In this document: positions 1-9,260 of the stretch, one piece after another
Numbering within the stretch: position 1 is the stretch's first letter
Layout: every line of letters starts with the position of its first letter
Assembly (NCBI GenBank): GCA_013365365.1
Contig: JABVXU010000771.1
Coordinates: 1-21,427 of the forward strand
From: Cruorifilaria tuberocauda
Lineage: Eukaryota; Nematoda; Chromadorea; Rhabditida; Onchocercidae
DNA length: 21,427 nt
Direction: 5' to 3'
Notes under the pieces: model-generated
Told to the model about the DNA's origin: nothing
Seen by the model: the letters and a program-made list of their open reading frames with translations, nothing else
Database searches by the model: none
Translations under genes and position numbers: made by a program

Positions 1-154
1 ATCAATTTTACAAAAAAATTATCAATTATCAATTTCAATTCTCATCTTCCTCCTCCTATTATGATCTTTTTCCTTTTTCTAATCCTCAAACTTTCTGAAA
101 TTCTCAATTTTATAGAAAAAATTATCAGTTATCAATTTTATCAATTCCCACCTT
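1..154. repeat. Tandem duplication, period about 102 bp
   Basis: The block beginning ATCAATTTTACAAAAAAATT at 1 recurs in diverged form from 103 (TCAATTTTATAGAAAAAATT). Both are followed by TATCAATT and then a pyrimidine-rich CTTCC stretch. The window may start inside a longer array. Confidence 0.6.
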
Positions 155-204
155 CCTTTTCTTTCCTTCCTCTTATAAAAAGCATATATAAACTAAATAT
201 TGAA

Positions 205-560
205 ACATAGAATAAAAATATCGAAGTGTTCAATCAAGAATTTAGAACAATGATAAAATATTTAATTGATGCTTTGCATTAATATTTAAATATTAACCAA
301 TAGAAGTAAAATGTTGAACTAAAATTTCCAAATAAATGTTTTATAAATGATAATTCCTTATTTCTTATCAATATTCAAACATACGACTAAAAAATCGAAG
401 TGTTAAATTCAAAATTGGCAAGTTGTGATAAAATATTTTAACAAATGATAATTACTTTATCATTATTTCCTTCAAAACGCAACTATTATTTAAAATCGTA
501 AAGAAATTAAAGGTTAAATAAAATATCTTGTTAAAGTATTGTACAGATGATAATTACACA
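205..560. repeat. Degenerate tandem repeat, period about 174 bp
   Basis: TCGAAGTGTT occurs at 221 and 395, each preceded by an ACATA-A-TAAAA stretch and followed by a TGATAAAATATTT block. A shorter motif, AATGATAATT, recurs near 344, 441, 544 and 658, suggesting an older sub-repeat of about 100 bp. No coding frame is seen here. Confidence 0.5.
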
Positions 561-893
561 ACAGCGCTCAAATACAATTACAAAAATCAATGAGCTAAAA
601 TTAAAATTTTTAAATTATACTAAAGTATTTTTTTGAAGCCATTAATGAGTAATTTTATAAATAATAATTACTTCTTTCATCATTATTATCATGATTATCA
701 TCAAGCTTTACTTTTCTTCTGTTTTGATATTGCATGAAAGCAGATGAATGGATATCGAATGTAATCGAATTCATTTTTTCTTTTTCTTTTTGAACACTAA
801 CAAATTGCTTAATCTTATAGTCTTTGGTCGTTCGTTTTCTTCCTATTTTTTTTTATTTAATTTTACTTCCCATTCCCGTTCCCAACAAGGAAA
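561..893. other. AT-rich DNA without a recognised gene
   Basis: Contains a further AATAATAATTACTT-like relict of the upstream repeat near 655, a pyrimidine-rich patch at 775-860, and a possible TCTTATAG acceptor near 820. No convincing coding stretch. Confidence 0.4.
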
Positions 894-1251
894 ATGATGG
901 GTCATCGCCAAATACAATTCCCGGGATATGATAAAAGTAGGCTTAGTTAGCAAACAAGTCTAGGGATGAATTAGCTGCCTACATAGGATTAAGCTTAAAT
1001 GCAAAGAAACAAGAAAAAAAATGCTTTTAATAAAAGTATTTGAAAGAAAGAGAGAAAAATTTTCCTGAATTATCTTCCTCTCATTTATTTATGAAATGGA
1101 AAAGAAAAAAATGAAAATTGTTTGTTAATTCAATGTTTCATCTAATTTTAATTAACAGAATTAAATATTTTCCGGATCTTTGTTTTTCCTTATTATATTT
1201 GCAGCTGAAATTGCAAAGAAATGCGGAAACAGAAAAACGGAACTTAAGTGA
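894..1251 (+). other. Candidate two-exon small ORF (29 codons)
   Basis: A GC-richer patch starts with two ATGs at 894 and stays open to a possible donor, AAAA before GTAGGC, at 937. TTATATTTGCAG ends at 1204, and from 1205 the phase matches, reading to TGA at 1249-1251. The joined peptide would start MMGHRQIQFPGYDK and end CGNRKTELK. AATAAATAAA follows at 1316. The acceptor is good and the donor mediocre. There is no homology signal I recognise and a phase match happens one time in three by chance. Confidence 0.2.
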
Positions 1252-2730
1252 ATTTGTTTGAGAAGAGAAACGGAATATTAATTAGATTGTAAAGAAGAAG
1301 TGAAAAAATAAGCAAAATAAATAAATGTAAAATACTTTAATGCTTTTTAGATGATTTGAACAACGATTTTAATTTCATATAAATATTTCATATAAATATT
1401 CGCCATATAAACATGCATAAGAATAAAATAATTAAATTCTTGAAATTTCAACTTCAACTTCTTTAAGTTATATGTTAAGTTATAATCATAAGTTATGATT
1501 ATATGTGTGTGCGTAGAAATGATAATAAATAATAGATGATAAATAAATTAGGAAGTAATGATTTAATGCTTTTACAATAATTTAAGTCAAAAATTTAATT
1601 TTTGATATATAAATAAGGAGTAATTAAATGTGAAATGGCTTGAGTTGCAGTTTCTCTGACACACAAATAAGAAGTAAGTAATTATGAAATGGAATTTAAT
1701 AGTTTCAATTTTTGATTAAAAGAAAAGGATTTTACGACGAATTGCTTCCAATTAAATGGATTAAAATTGAAGAAAAAAAGCACTGGAGTAAAAATTTTTT
1801 TTTGCTATTAAAACTGCACTCCTCAAGAATAGAAAAAAAAATGGTAGAAAGTTTAAAATTAAACCATTTCCATTTAAATCATTTTCAACTTTTTGAAATA
1901 ATTCATTTCACTTCATATTATCAGTATTATTACTGTTTTCATTTTCAAATTTATCATAGTTGATGTGCTTCGAGACGAAAAGTTCAAATGTTCGATCGTA
2001 CAAATCAAATTTTCGTTTAAACCTATCGAACTGTATAATTAAATGGACAATTGATAAATTGGAACCAGGTATATAAGTAGAAAAATTAACTTATTTCTAA
2101 CTAATCAATTCTCAGCTATTATCACTAACAATCAGCCATTGACTTTGTTTATCATAAATTAATCTGTTAATGTATTGTTAAGTATCAATACAAATGGCAA
2201 ATATTAAATACAAAATCAATGTAAATAAATTTATATATTTACTTTCGATTTCTTGTATTTTAATCATTTCTGAACCACATTCAAACAATTTTTTTTTCTT
2301 TCCAAGACTATCCGTTACTTTATAGTAATCAAAAAACTTATTCATTATTGAAACTATATATAAAACTAAAAAAAATCAAATTTCTTTAATTTAATATTCA
2401 AAAATTTATTTAATATAAAAAATAAATGTAAAAATGAAAGTAAAAAGAAAATTTTTCATTTTCTTCGATTCATTATATACATATCAATTTACTTAATAAA
2501 AACTTACTTAATTCACTTAATAAAAATATTCCTATCAATATTATATTCATTATATGTATATATTAAATTTAATAAAAATAATCTTATCAATACTATCATA
2601 TTATATTTAAAAAAATTTATGATCTCTCAATTCATTCATTAATGTTTATTTTAAATTAAATTTTAAATCTAATAATGAACTATTATCTGAAAGTTTCATT
2701 CATTCCCTTATATTCCAATTGGTGAAGTAA
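1252..2730. other. Gene-free AT-rich region with short degenerate repeats
   Basis: Repeats of about 57-62 bp built on AAATAAGGAGTAATTA lie at 1546-1700. A repeat of about 52 bp built on TTAATAAAAATATTCCTATC lies at 2516-2620. An open frame at 1712-1963 has residue composition dictated by A/T and no ATG at its start, and is not called. The rest shows nothing recognisable. Confidence 0.45.
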
Positions 2731-2955
2731 TTTTTCAATTTTAAAATCTTCAATATCGAAAGTAGTAATTTCAACCTCATCTTTCTCTTTTCCACTCTAA
2801 TTCATTCTATCGCATTTAACGTACACACATCGATTACTTTTGAAGACATTTTGATTAACGTTAATGATTTTGTGGAAGGCACAATATCGGATGATATTAA
2901 AAGAGATGCTTTAGAAGGTTTTATTGATAGGCTAAATAGATTGATAAGATTGTAG
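2731..2955 (+). CDS. Candidate exon: signal-peptide tail plus charged helical peptide, no start codon
   Basis: The plus frame is open from after TAA (2728) to TAG (2953-2955), 74 codons, with no ATG. A hydrophobic stretch (NLIFLFSTLIHSIA) resembles the end of a signal peptide. It is followed by FNVHTSITFEDILIN and an amphipathic segment, DDIKRDALEGFIDRLNRLIR. Unlike the neighbouring AT-driven frames it carries many D, E and G codons. It could be a 3' exon lacking its start exon, or a decayed gene. No clear acceptor precedes it; the AGs at 2762 and 2765 lack a pyrimidine tract. The opposite strand is also open for about 50 codons, so strand choice is inference. Confidence 0.28.
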   Translation, partial: FFNFKIFNIESSNFNLIFLFSTLIHSIAFNVHTSITFEDILINVNDFVEGTISDDIKRDALEGFIDRLNRLIRL

Positions 2956-3012
2956 AAGAGAGAATGAAGAGAAGAGAGAGAGAAGGAAAAGTGAAAGAAA
3001 GAAAACGGAAAT
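2956..3012 (+). repeat. Polypurine tract
   Basis: GA-rich run (GAAGAGAGA units) directly after the TAG of the preceding open frame, almost free of pyrimidines. Confidence 0.6.
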
Positions 3013-4020
3013 TAAAATCTCATTTTCCATTCCAAATTTTCTTATATTTAAAAATGGAACAATTAAATAATTGATTAAAAAATTTTTGATAAATAAAAAT
3101 TGTTAGTAATACTATTTTATTTTGTATCACTAAATTAAAAAGTTTTAATCATTTTTTTAATTTATTGATTTTCAAAAAATTGATTTGCAAAAAAAATTTT
3201 TATCAATTTGATAAATTAATTGATGTGAAAATTTTAACAGTTTATCAATTTGAGAAATTAATTTGCGAAAAAGTTATAATGGCTTACTTTCTCTTTAATT
3301 TGTATAAATGTATATTTTTTACTTGATAAATTAATTTACGAAACAGTTTCAATAGCTTACACTCTAAAACTTTTATCTATGTATATTTTTTAATATTTTC
3401 ATTTATCTTTTCTTCTCATTTATAGTATTATTTTTACTTTTTACTTTACTTTCGTAATCTGTTACAATAAGTAAATTTTTAGACTGGATTACTTATTTCA
3501 ATTCGAGGTTTAAAACAAAAAAGTGAAAGTAATTTGCTCAATAAGGAAAATTTATTCACTTTGGAGATTAGTGGTCATTAAATGTGATATTAAAATATGA
3601 TTTTTCTCATAAATAAACTTCAAATTAAAACAAATAACCCAATTTAAAGTTTACTTATTGAAAATTATAAACCATACAATTCGATGATGATAATGAAATA
3701 ATAATAATAATGATAACAATAATAATGAAATGATAATAATAATAGGAATGATAATGACAACATAATATTAATAATACTGATAACGGCAGTAATGAATGAC
3801 TTAAAATTTTACAAACTTCACATTCATATCAAATATCCATTAAAAATTTTTTATTATTAGCACTAATTAGTTTTTACAAAATAACTAATAATATTTATAT
3901 TAAAATTTGTATAAAATATTATTACTCTATTTTTTATCATTATTAGTCTATTTTTTTCGTCATTTTTTTTCTCTTTTCTCTTTTTCTAAAAATGCAAAAA
4001 TGTCCTTTATTTCTCTCCTT
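3013..4020. repeat. AT-rich DNA with about 73-bp repeats and (AAT)n/GAT tracts
   Basis: GAGAAATTAATTTGCGAAA at 3252 and GATAAATTAATTTACGAAA at 3325 begin copies of a diverged 73-bp unit, each ending in TGTATATTTTTTA; a partial copy starts at 3210. A trinucleotide-like AATAATAATGATAA block covers 3690-3780. From 3950 the strand becomes pyrimidine-rich. No gene seen. Confidence 0.5.
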
Positions 4021-4040
4021 CTCTCTCTCTCTCTCTCTCT
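4021..4040 (+). repeat. (CT)10 microsatellite
   Basis: Uninterrupted CT dinucleotides within a longer pyrimidine-rich stretch from 3950. Confidence 0.9.
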
Positions 4041-4344
4041 TTCGTACTTTTAAAGCTTATCAAACAAACAACGATCAATGATGATTCATTTTTTTTTTAT
4101 ATACAAACATCTGGTGTTATATGTGCGTGTGTACTTTTGAATGAACGAAAAAAAAAAAACCTCAAAAAAAGACTTCAAAGAAAATTACCGAAAAATTGAA
4201 AGAAAATTCAAATCAAAAATGAACACGTAAAGGTAAGAGAGAAAAAAAAAAACTAATCGAAAAAAATATTTACTTCAATGTCAAATTTTAACAAAAATTT
4301 TCTTTTTTCTCCCTTTATCTGGATGGCAAAGGAAAAAAGAAAAA

Positions 4345-4386
4345 ATGGATTTGATGATTTTTTTTTTCTGTTTCTTTACCATCCAG
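4345..4386 (+). other. Candidate signal-peptide micro-exon with strong donor
   Basis: An ATG at 4345 opens 14 codons reading MDLMIFFFCFFTIQ. They end exactly at CAG before GTAAAG, a near-consensus donor at 4387. Hydrophobicity follows partly from the T-run, so the protein-like look may be accidental. A possible partner is the CATTTCAG acceptor ending near 5236, which would continue in phase for about 30 codons. Unsupported by anything else. Confidence 0.15.
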
Positions 4387-4388
4387 GT

Positions 4389-4413
4389 AAAGGGGGGAGG
4401 AGGGAGAGAAAAA
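4389..4413 (+). repeat. G-rich polypurine run
   Basis: Contains GGGGGGAGGAGGGAGAG, the densest G-run in the window, sitting just after the donor-like site at 4387. Could support a weak two-tetrad quadruplex. Confidence 0.6.
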
Positions 4414-4495
4414 TTTTGTTAGATATAAGAAAGTATTGAGATAATGTAAGAAATCTTTTTTTTCCCTTCCTTTTTTTCACTTTTCTTTCTACCTT

Positions 4496-4519
4496 TCTCT
4501 CTCTCTCTCTCTCTCTCTC
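4496..4519 (+). repeat. (CT)n microsatellite
   Basis: About 12 CT units after a T/C-rich run from 4455. Confidence 0.9.
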
Positions 4520-4680
4520 CCTTTATTCGTTCTAGGCAATTTTATGACAACGATATAAAATATATAAATATCGGCTCAAATGGGGGTAATATTATTTTTA
4601 ACGATGGATCATTAAACGAGAGCAAATAGATGCTTTTGAATACCATTTCTCGGTTATAAACCAATTTATTTAGAATTTTT

Positions 4681-4736
4681 ATGAATATATGTACGTGTAT
4701 GTTTACGTGTATGTATGTATGTGTGTGTGTGTGTGC
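4681..4736 (+). repeat. TG-rich tract with (TG)8
   Basis: TATG/TACG units degrade into pure TG at 4720-4735. Open frames crossing it in several phases are repeat artefacts. Confidence 0.85.
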
Positions 4737-4820
4737 AATAGCTTTTTGCAAACTCGACCTTTTAAAATATTTTATTACTTTCTACAATTTCATCGCCATC
4801 GCTACATTGCGATTATCTCC

Positions 4821-4822
<2 letters not shown>

Positions 4823-4852
<30 letters not shown>
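4823..4852 (+). repeat. (CT)15 microsatellite
   Basis: Uninterrupted CT dinucleotides, about 90 bp downstream of the TG tract. Confidence 0.9.
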
Positions 4853-4855
<3 letters not shown>

Positions 4856-4869
4856 TCTTTATCATTATT

Positions 4870-5450
4870 GCACTCCAACAACATTTGTAAACATTTGTAA
4901 GAATGAAAAGAGAAGAAAAAAAAAATTTTTTTTAAATGTTACAATTTATTAATAAATAAAGTAGTCTTTCTAACCTTATCCTATACTAATAACAGCAGTC
5001 TGGAATATATTTAGGAAAAAAAATTTCCCCGATATTTCCTACATCATCGTAACATACCGATACTGTGAGTATTGTAACTATAAAAATGTAAGAATGAAAA
5101 TTTAAAAATATTACAGGTTATTAATAATAAGTATAATAAAAAGTAAATAAATTGTTAACAATCCATTTGATTATAAAATATTAAAGGTTAAATTTGGATA
5201 AAGTAATTCTATTTCCAATTTATTGAATTCATTTCAGAAATTCAGTAATTCAATCATCAATTCGTTTATTACAGTTACACTGCTATATATGTTAATTAAG
5301 CAAAAAATGAATAACATCCTCAAGAATTAGTATATTTACCTGTAAGTATTACTTTGAACTTTGAATTATATACGGAATTTTGATAAACAACCTTTATTTC
5401 TATTTGTTAATAAAACAGCTATTTCTGTTAATTACTAAAAATTAAAAAAA
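4870..5450. other. AT-rich DNA without recognised features
   Basis: ACATTTGTAA is tandemly repeated at 4880-4900. Acceptor-like ATATTACAG (about 5116) and CATTTCAG (about 5236) occur on the plus strand without convincing exons. Nothing else seen. Confidence 0.35.
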
Positions 5451-5453
5451 TTA

Positions 5454-5692
5454 CTAGCTATTAAAAATTAAATAATTAAATGTAATTTAAAAACAGAAAA
5501 ACTATTAGCTATGAAAGATTATATAATTAAATCTAATTTGTTAGCAAAAATTGTGATATAATAATTTGCTGGAAAAATGAATGAAATTATTGTTTTGATT
5601 GTCTTTGATTTAATATTAATTTCAGACTTATCGTTCTTGGTCTAATATTAATTTCAAATTTATTGTTTTTCATTTAATATTAATTTCAAACA
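5454..5692. repeat. Two short tandem repeats (50-bp and 32-bp units)
   Basis: CTAGCTATTAAAAATTAAAT at about 5454 recurs as TTAGCTATGAAAGATTATAT at about 5504, a 50-bp period. TAATATTAATTTCA occurs at 5611, 5643 and 5675, giving almost three 32-bp copies. Confidence 0.65.
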
Positions 5693-6149
5693 TGTGTTAC
5701 CGATAAAAGTTCCGTTTTCCTCAACGATTTAAATTATTGTTGTGAAAGAGGAAATTAACGATTTTTTTCTCATTTTTTTTTGTTTATCGCATGACATTAT
5801 TTTTTTTAATGGTTTCTAAACAGAAAAAGGAGAAACAAAAAAATAGGAAATGATAGATTGAAATAAATCAACAATTTTCTTCGGATTGCAACGGCAACGA
5901 ATTTAACGAAACAGAGGAAGAAAAAAAATAAATTTATTAGCACAATTTTTTTTGAAATTTTTTTTTGAAGTATTTAAATTTTGATTCAAAAACAAAAAGA
6001 ATGGTACGAGGAACAAGTTATCATTTTTATAAAAGACTGAAATAAGCATAAGTAATTTTGTATAAAAAAAACATTATTTAATTGATGAAAATTAATTTGA
6101 ATTTAGAAAAGACAAAAAGTTTGAAGGAATAGGTTGTCATTTAAAATAA
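5693..6149. other. AT-rich DNA with homopolymer runs
   Basis: Short A and T runs, and a modestly less AT-rich patch near 5700-5730 and 5880-5915 (CGGATTGCAACGGCAACGAA). No open frame longer than chance. Confidence 0.35.
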
Positions 6150-6412
6150 TTAAGTAAATATAAGTATAATAAAATACAAGTATACATAAATAAATACAAG
6201 GATAATAAAATATAGGTATACGTAAGTAACTTCAAGTATAATAAAATATGTATATATATAAATGAATATAAGTATACATTAAAAAATTTTTTAAAAAAGT
6301 TAAAAAAAAAGTTTTATAAATTACAAGTATACATAAATAAATATAAGTAGAATAAATTATAAGTATACATTAATAAATACAAGTATAATAAAATATATTT
6401 ATAAATAAATAT
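6150..6412. repeat. Minisatellite, roughly 36-40-bp units
   Basis: Repeats of ACAAGTATAATAAAATATA followed by AGTATACATAAATAAAT, six or more degenerate copies, interrupted near 6280-6320 by A/T runs. Confidence 0.65.
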
Positions 6413-6603
6413 AAGAAGGTGTAAGTGTGTAAAGAGTATTAGTTAATTTACAAGAAAAAGATATAAAATAACATTTTTTTTTTAATTTAATTTAAGAAAT
6501 TTATTTTCATCAAAATTAACTACATTGATAGTTTGTTCTGTATCAACCATCCTAACGGTATTTATGCTAAATAATTAATGATGATAAGATAACGATAACT
6601 GAA

Positions 6604-6604
<1 letters not shown>

Positions 6605-6644
<40 letters not shown>
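6605..6644 (+). repeat. (TG)20 microsatellite
   Basis: Forty uninterrupted bases of TG, the longest pure dinucleotide run in the window, followed by a short GA-rich run to 6663. Confidence 0.95.
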
Positions 6645-6646
<2 letters not shown>

Positions 6647-6699
6647 AAAGGAAGAGAGAGGGAAATGAAAAATATTCGGTATATTTAAGTCTCAACGAT

Positions 6700-6786
6700 A
6701 CCATCATCATCATTTTCATTATTATTTTATCACCGTCATCAACATTACTACTATTATTATTATCATTATCATCATCATTATCATCA
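6700..6786 (+). repeat. ATC/ATT trinucleotide-type tract
   Basis: Mixed ATC, ATT and ACT units. The minus-strand frame through it reads D/N-rich low complexity and is not a gene. Confidence 0.75.
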
Positions 6787-6867
6787 GGAAAAATCTCAAA
6801 AAATTTAAAAATCATGCAAAAGTCATTTTTTGAAAATGTCAGACCACCCTTATTGCTATACCTCATA

Positions 6868-6925
6868 AATCTTTCTCTTCTTTCTCTCTCGCTCTTTCTC
6901 CCCTTCCCTCTCTCTCTCTCTCCTT
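6868..6925 (+). repeat. Pyrimidine (CT-rich) tract
   Basis: CTTTCTCTCTCGCTC-type sequence passing into CT repeats near 6908-6922. Confidence 0.8.
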
Positions 6926-7679
6926 CTATTTCGATATTTCAAATTTTAGGATAGACGGAAAAAAGTATATTAATCGTCGTTTTCATTATACCATTCCTTC
7001 TTTCCATATATAATAGAATTCAAAAAAAAAGTGCCAGTAAGAAAAAAATTGCAAATTTTAATTAATGTAATATAAAATTTGAAAATTATTTGCTCAAAAA
7101 AAAAAAGAAATAATGAAAATTCAGATTATTTAATTCAAATATCAATATTGACAATTTTAGATAATTTTATGATTTTTTTACTTCCCTAAGAAAATCTTTC
7201 ATTTTTTAAATTGATAATTTAATACTACAAAACAGGAATGATAATCATAATAATAATAACAATAGAGAACTTAGAACCGATCGTTACGATTATTCTATTT
7301 GCTTTTTTTGAAATTTTATTAACTGACCGTTATACCTCACATTTAACACTTTGAAATTTTCGATTGAATTAAATACATGAGATATCGTAAAGAAAAATGA
7401 TATGATAATGGGAAATTTCACATCCTTTTCAAATTATATATTATTTTTTTTAATTTTAAGTGTTCAATATCTGCATACTGAAAAGTGTCGAAATGTTGAA
7501 ATTACCATGATAATAACTGCTAGAATATGAAATTATACATGTGCATATTAAAATTTTTATTAGCAGCTTGATTTGGTTGAAAATTTTATGATTTTCATTA
7601 ATAACTCAATTTAATTGCAGCATAATTCTACATTAATTCTATTAATTCCAAATAGTAATTTCAATTTGATATGATTATA
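6926..7679. other. AT-rich DNA, no confident gene
   Basis: On the minus strand CACTTTTCAG (last G at 7478) is followed by 19 codons open in phase 0 to TGA (7420-7418). It was considered as a distal exon of the 9152 gene but the nearer acceptor at 8841 is preferred. A 47-codon minus-strand open stretch at about 7290-7432 has no start. Otherwise nothing recognised. Confidence 0.3.
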
Positions 7680-7955
7680 TCAATAAAGTTATTGTACAAG
7701 CTAACTATCAATAAGATGATTCTATCAATAGCTTCTTCTATCGACAAGATGATTGTATAAGCTAACTATCAATAAAACGATTCCATCAATAAGATGATTG
7801 TATAAGCTAACTATTAATAAAATGATTCTATCAATAAGATGATTGTATAAGCTAACTATCAATAAGATGATTCAATCAATAAGCTTCTATCAGTAAGCAT
7901 TGTATAAACTAACTATCAATAAAATGATTCTATCAATAAGATGATTGAATAAATA
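7680..7955. repeat. 45-bp minisatellite with 57-61-bp variants
   Basis: The landmark GTATAAGCTAACTATCAA starts at 7694 (as GTACAAG), 7755, 7800, 7845 and 7902, so spacings are 61, 45, 45 and 57. The long units contain an extra AGCTTCTTCTATC-like insert. Copies are only modestly diverged, so the array is young relative to other repeats here. Confidence 0.85.
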
Positions 7956-8164
7956 TATTCCATTTCTTAATAGCAATAACCAAAATTTTGATGGAAATAA
8001 ATTTAAATTTAATTTAACGCTCACCATAGTTTCTTCTCTTTTTCTTTTTATACAACAACTCCAAACGAAAGAAATCTTTCAATTTGTTCGAATAATAAGC
8101 TTAAATCACTGGGAAATAAAAAAGAAAGGCTCATCAACAGATAATTCCAGATATATTTCAAATA
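7956..8164. other. Unique AT-rich DNA
   Basis: An open plus-strand frame runs through 7945-8172, but it lacks an ATG at its start and spans the end of the minisatellite. It is not called as a gene. Confidence 0.3.
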
Positions 8165-8465
8165 TGAAATAATTCAAAATACTAAAGCTATTTTAAACGT
8201 GAAATGATTTAAGGATAAAATTAAGGTATTCCGAATGAGAAACAATTCATATATTAAACCAAAGCATTTTAAATGTGAAATAATTCAAAGATAAAAAGCG
8301 TTTTGAATATGATAATAATTCATAAATTACAGTATGTCGGCTATAAAATAATTTTAAATATTAAATTAAAGCTTTTCGAATAATTCCAGGGTAAAATTAA
8401 GATATTTCAAATATGAAAATAATTCATATATTAAATTGAAGTATTAAATTTTTATAGCTATACCA
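8165..8465. repeat. Degenerate tandem repeat, period about 176 bp with sub-repeats
   Basis: TAAAATTAAGGTATT at 8216 recurs as TAAAATTAAGATATT at 8392. Both are followed by AA-AATTCATATATTAAA. Shorter GTGAAATAATTCAAAG-type units repeat inside at about 76-101-bp spacing. Confidence 0.6.
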
Positions 8466-8787
8466 ATAATTATAGTTATTTTAAAATATCAAGTATGAAA
8501 TAATTGGAGGAAATTCCTCCTTATGAGCTTTATTTCATGCCAAAATCCAATTTATAATTTATTCATGTCTCAACAATTGTCATCTCATTTTTATTTTATG
8601 CCTAAATATAATAAAATAAAAATAAAAATTCACTTTTTGGAAAGAAAAATGTGAAAAAAGAATTTTCGAAAAATTTTTTTTCGATCTTACTTTCATTTTT
8701 TCCTTATTACTCAATTTAATGTAACAGTAATTATGAAAGGTTATCACTACTTTTGCTTGCAATTGAAAACCAATAGCTAATAATAAT
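8466..8787. other. AT-rich region downstream of the secreted-protein gene
   Basis: Holds a short inverted sequence GGAGGAAATTCCTCC at about 8507 and a minus-strand open frame at 8580-8762 that starts at TTG, not ATG. The frame is lysine/phenylalanine-rich as A/T content predicts. No gene called. Confidence 0.35.
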
Positions 8788-8793
8788 TTTATT
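8788..8793 (-). terminator. Poly(A) signal AATAAA for the secreted-protein gene
   Basis: AATAAA on the minus strand starts three bases after the predicted TAA stop (8798-8796). This would make a very short 3' UTR, usual in nematodes. In DNA this AT-rich the hexamer occurs often by chance, so its value is its position directly after the spliced stop codon. Confidence 0.4.
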
Positions 8794-8795
8794 AA

Positions 8796-9152
8796 TTAAG
8801 TATACAAACCAAATCTCGCCATATTATTTGTAATTGAAAGCTAAAAACTAATGATAATTTCATCTAATTATATTAATTAGATCATTTATCATACCTGTAC
8901 AATATCACCAGAAGTTTCATAATTTCGTCCCGCAGCTGAAAATGTACCAAATAATCGTTGATCATTTTGTTTATCACCGGAACGTGATGAAACTAATAAA
9001 TCGATTGGTTCACCATCAGCAGCTATTGCACCTTCCGGATCGGCTATTATTTGAAATTCACGTACCGGGATAGCATAAACGGATTTTGCGATAATTATCG
9101 CTAATGCAAAGAATAAAATAGGAAATGTTTCGTCGTTTGGTGCATGAAACAT
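8796..9152 (-). CDS. Small secreted protein, two exons, about 100 aa, family not recognised
   Basis: Exon 1 runs from the ATG at 9152 down to 8895 (exactly 86 codons) and ends in CAG before GTATGA, a good donor. Exon 2 runs 8840-8796: after a TTTTTAG acceptor the same phase continues for 14 codons to TAA. The predicted protein has a signal peptide at residues 1-27, with hydrophobic core FPILFFALAIIIA and likely cleavage after SVYA. The n-region is unusually acidic (D7, E8). The mature part, about 73 residues, begins IPVREF. It has no cysteine, no N-glycosylation sequon and no further membrane segment, and is slightly acidic. Codons are mixed and third positions are not simply A/T, unlike all neighbouring open frames. 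Role unknown; by inference an exported or secretory-pathway protein. The -3 base before the ATG is T, a weak context, but no other in-frame Met lies upstream. If exon 2 is wrong, the frame stops one codon past the donor, giving 87 aa. I am sure of exon 1 and fairly sure of exon 2. Confidence 0.72.
8841..8894 (-). other. 54-nt intron of the secreted-protein gene
   Basis: It begins GTATGA after CAG and ends TTTTTAG, is AT-rich, and sits in phase 0. Retaining it would end translation at once, because the donor reads GTA TGA in frame. The length fits compact nematode introns. The acceptor is TTTTTAG rather than the commoner TTTTCAG. It is preferred over more distant acceptors because exon 2 then closes with a stop immediately followed by a poly(A) hexamer. 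Confidence 0.55.
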
Positions 9153-9260
9153 TGAAATTTTTGAGTATGTAAAGTTTTAAAATTTACACAGATTCACTGC
9201 TTCTTTCCTTCCTTCCTTTTTTTTTTCTCCGTCTTCAAGAATTTTCTTTCTCAGAATTTC

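Noticed and set aside
1712..1963. 83-codon plus-strand open frame
   Set aside because: No ATG at its start and low-complexity I/K/F/H/Y content. Chance frames of this length are expected a few times in a window of this size and composition.
6567..6866. 99-codon minus-strand open frame
   Set aside because: Runs through the (TG)20 and ATC/ATT tracts, so its HT and D/N repeats are products of simple sequence.
7418..7478. Minus-strand CACTTTTCAG followed by 19 phase-0 codons to TGA, as an alternative exon 2 of the 9152 gene
   Set aside because: It needs a 1.4-kb intron and yields an A/T-driven lysine/isoleucine peptide. The acceptor at 8841 is nearer and is followed by a stop and AATAAA.
8580..8762. 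60-codon minus-strand open frame just downstream of the secreted-protein gene
   Set aside because: It starts at TTG, its residues reflect A/T bias, and it lies beyond the likely poly(A) site.
8796..9152. RLFG and ARFG in the secreted protein as FMRFamide-like neuropeptide ends
   Set aside because: Neither is followed by a basic cleavage site, so they are not amidated peptide signals.
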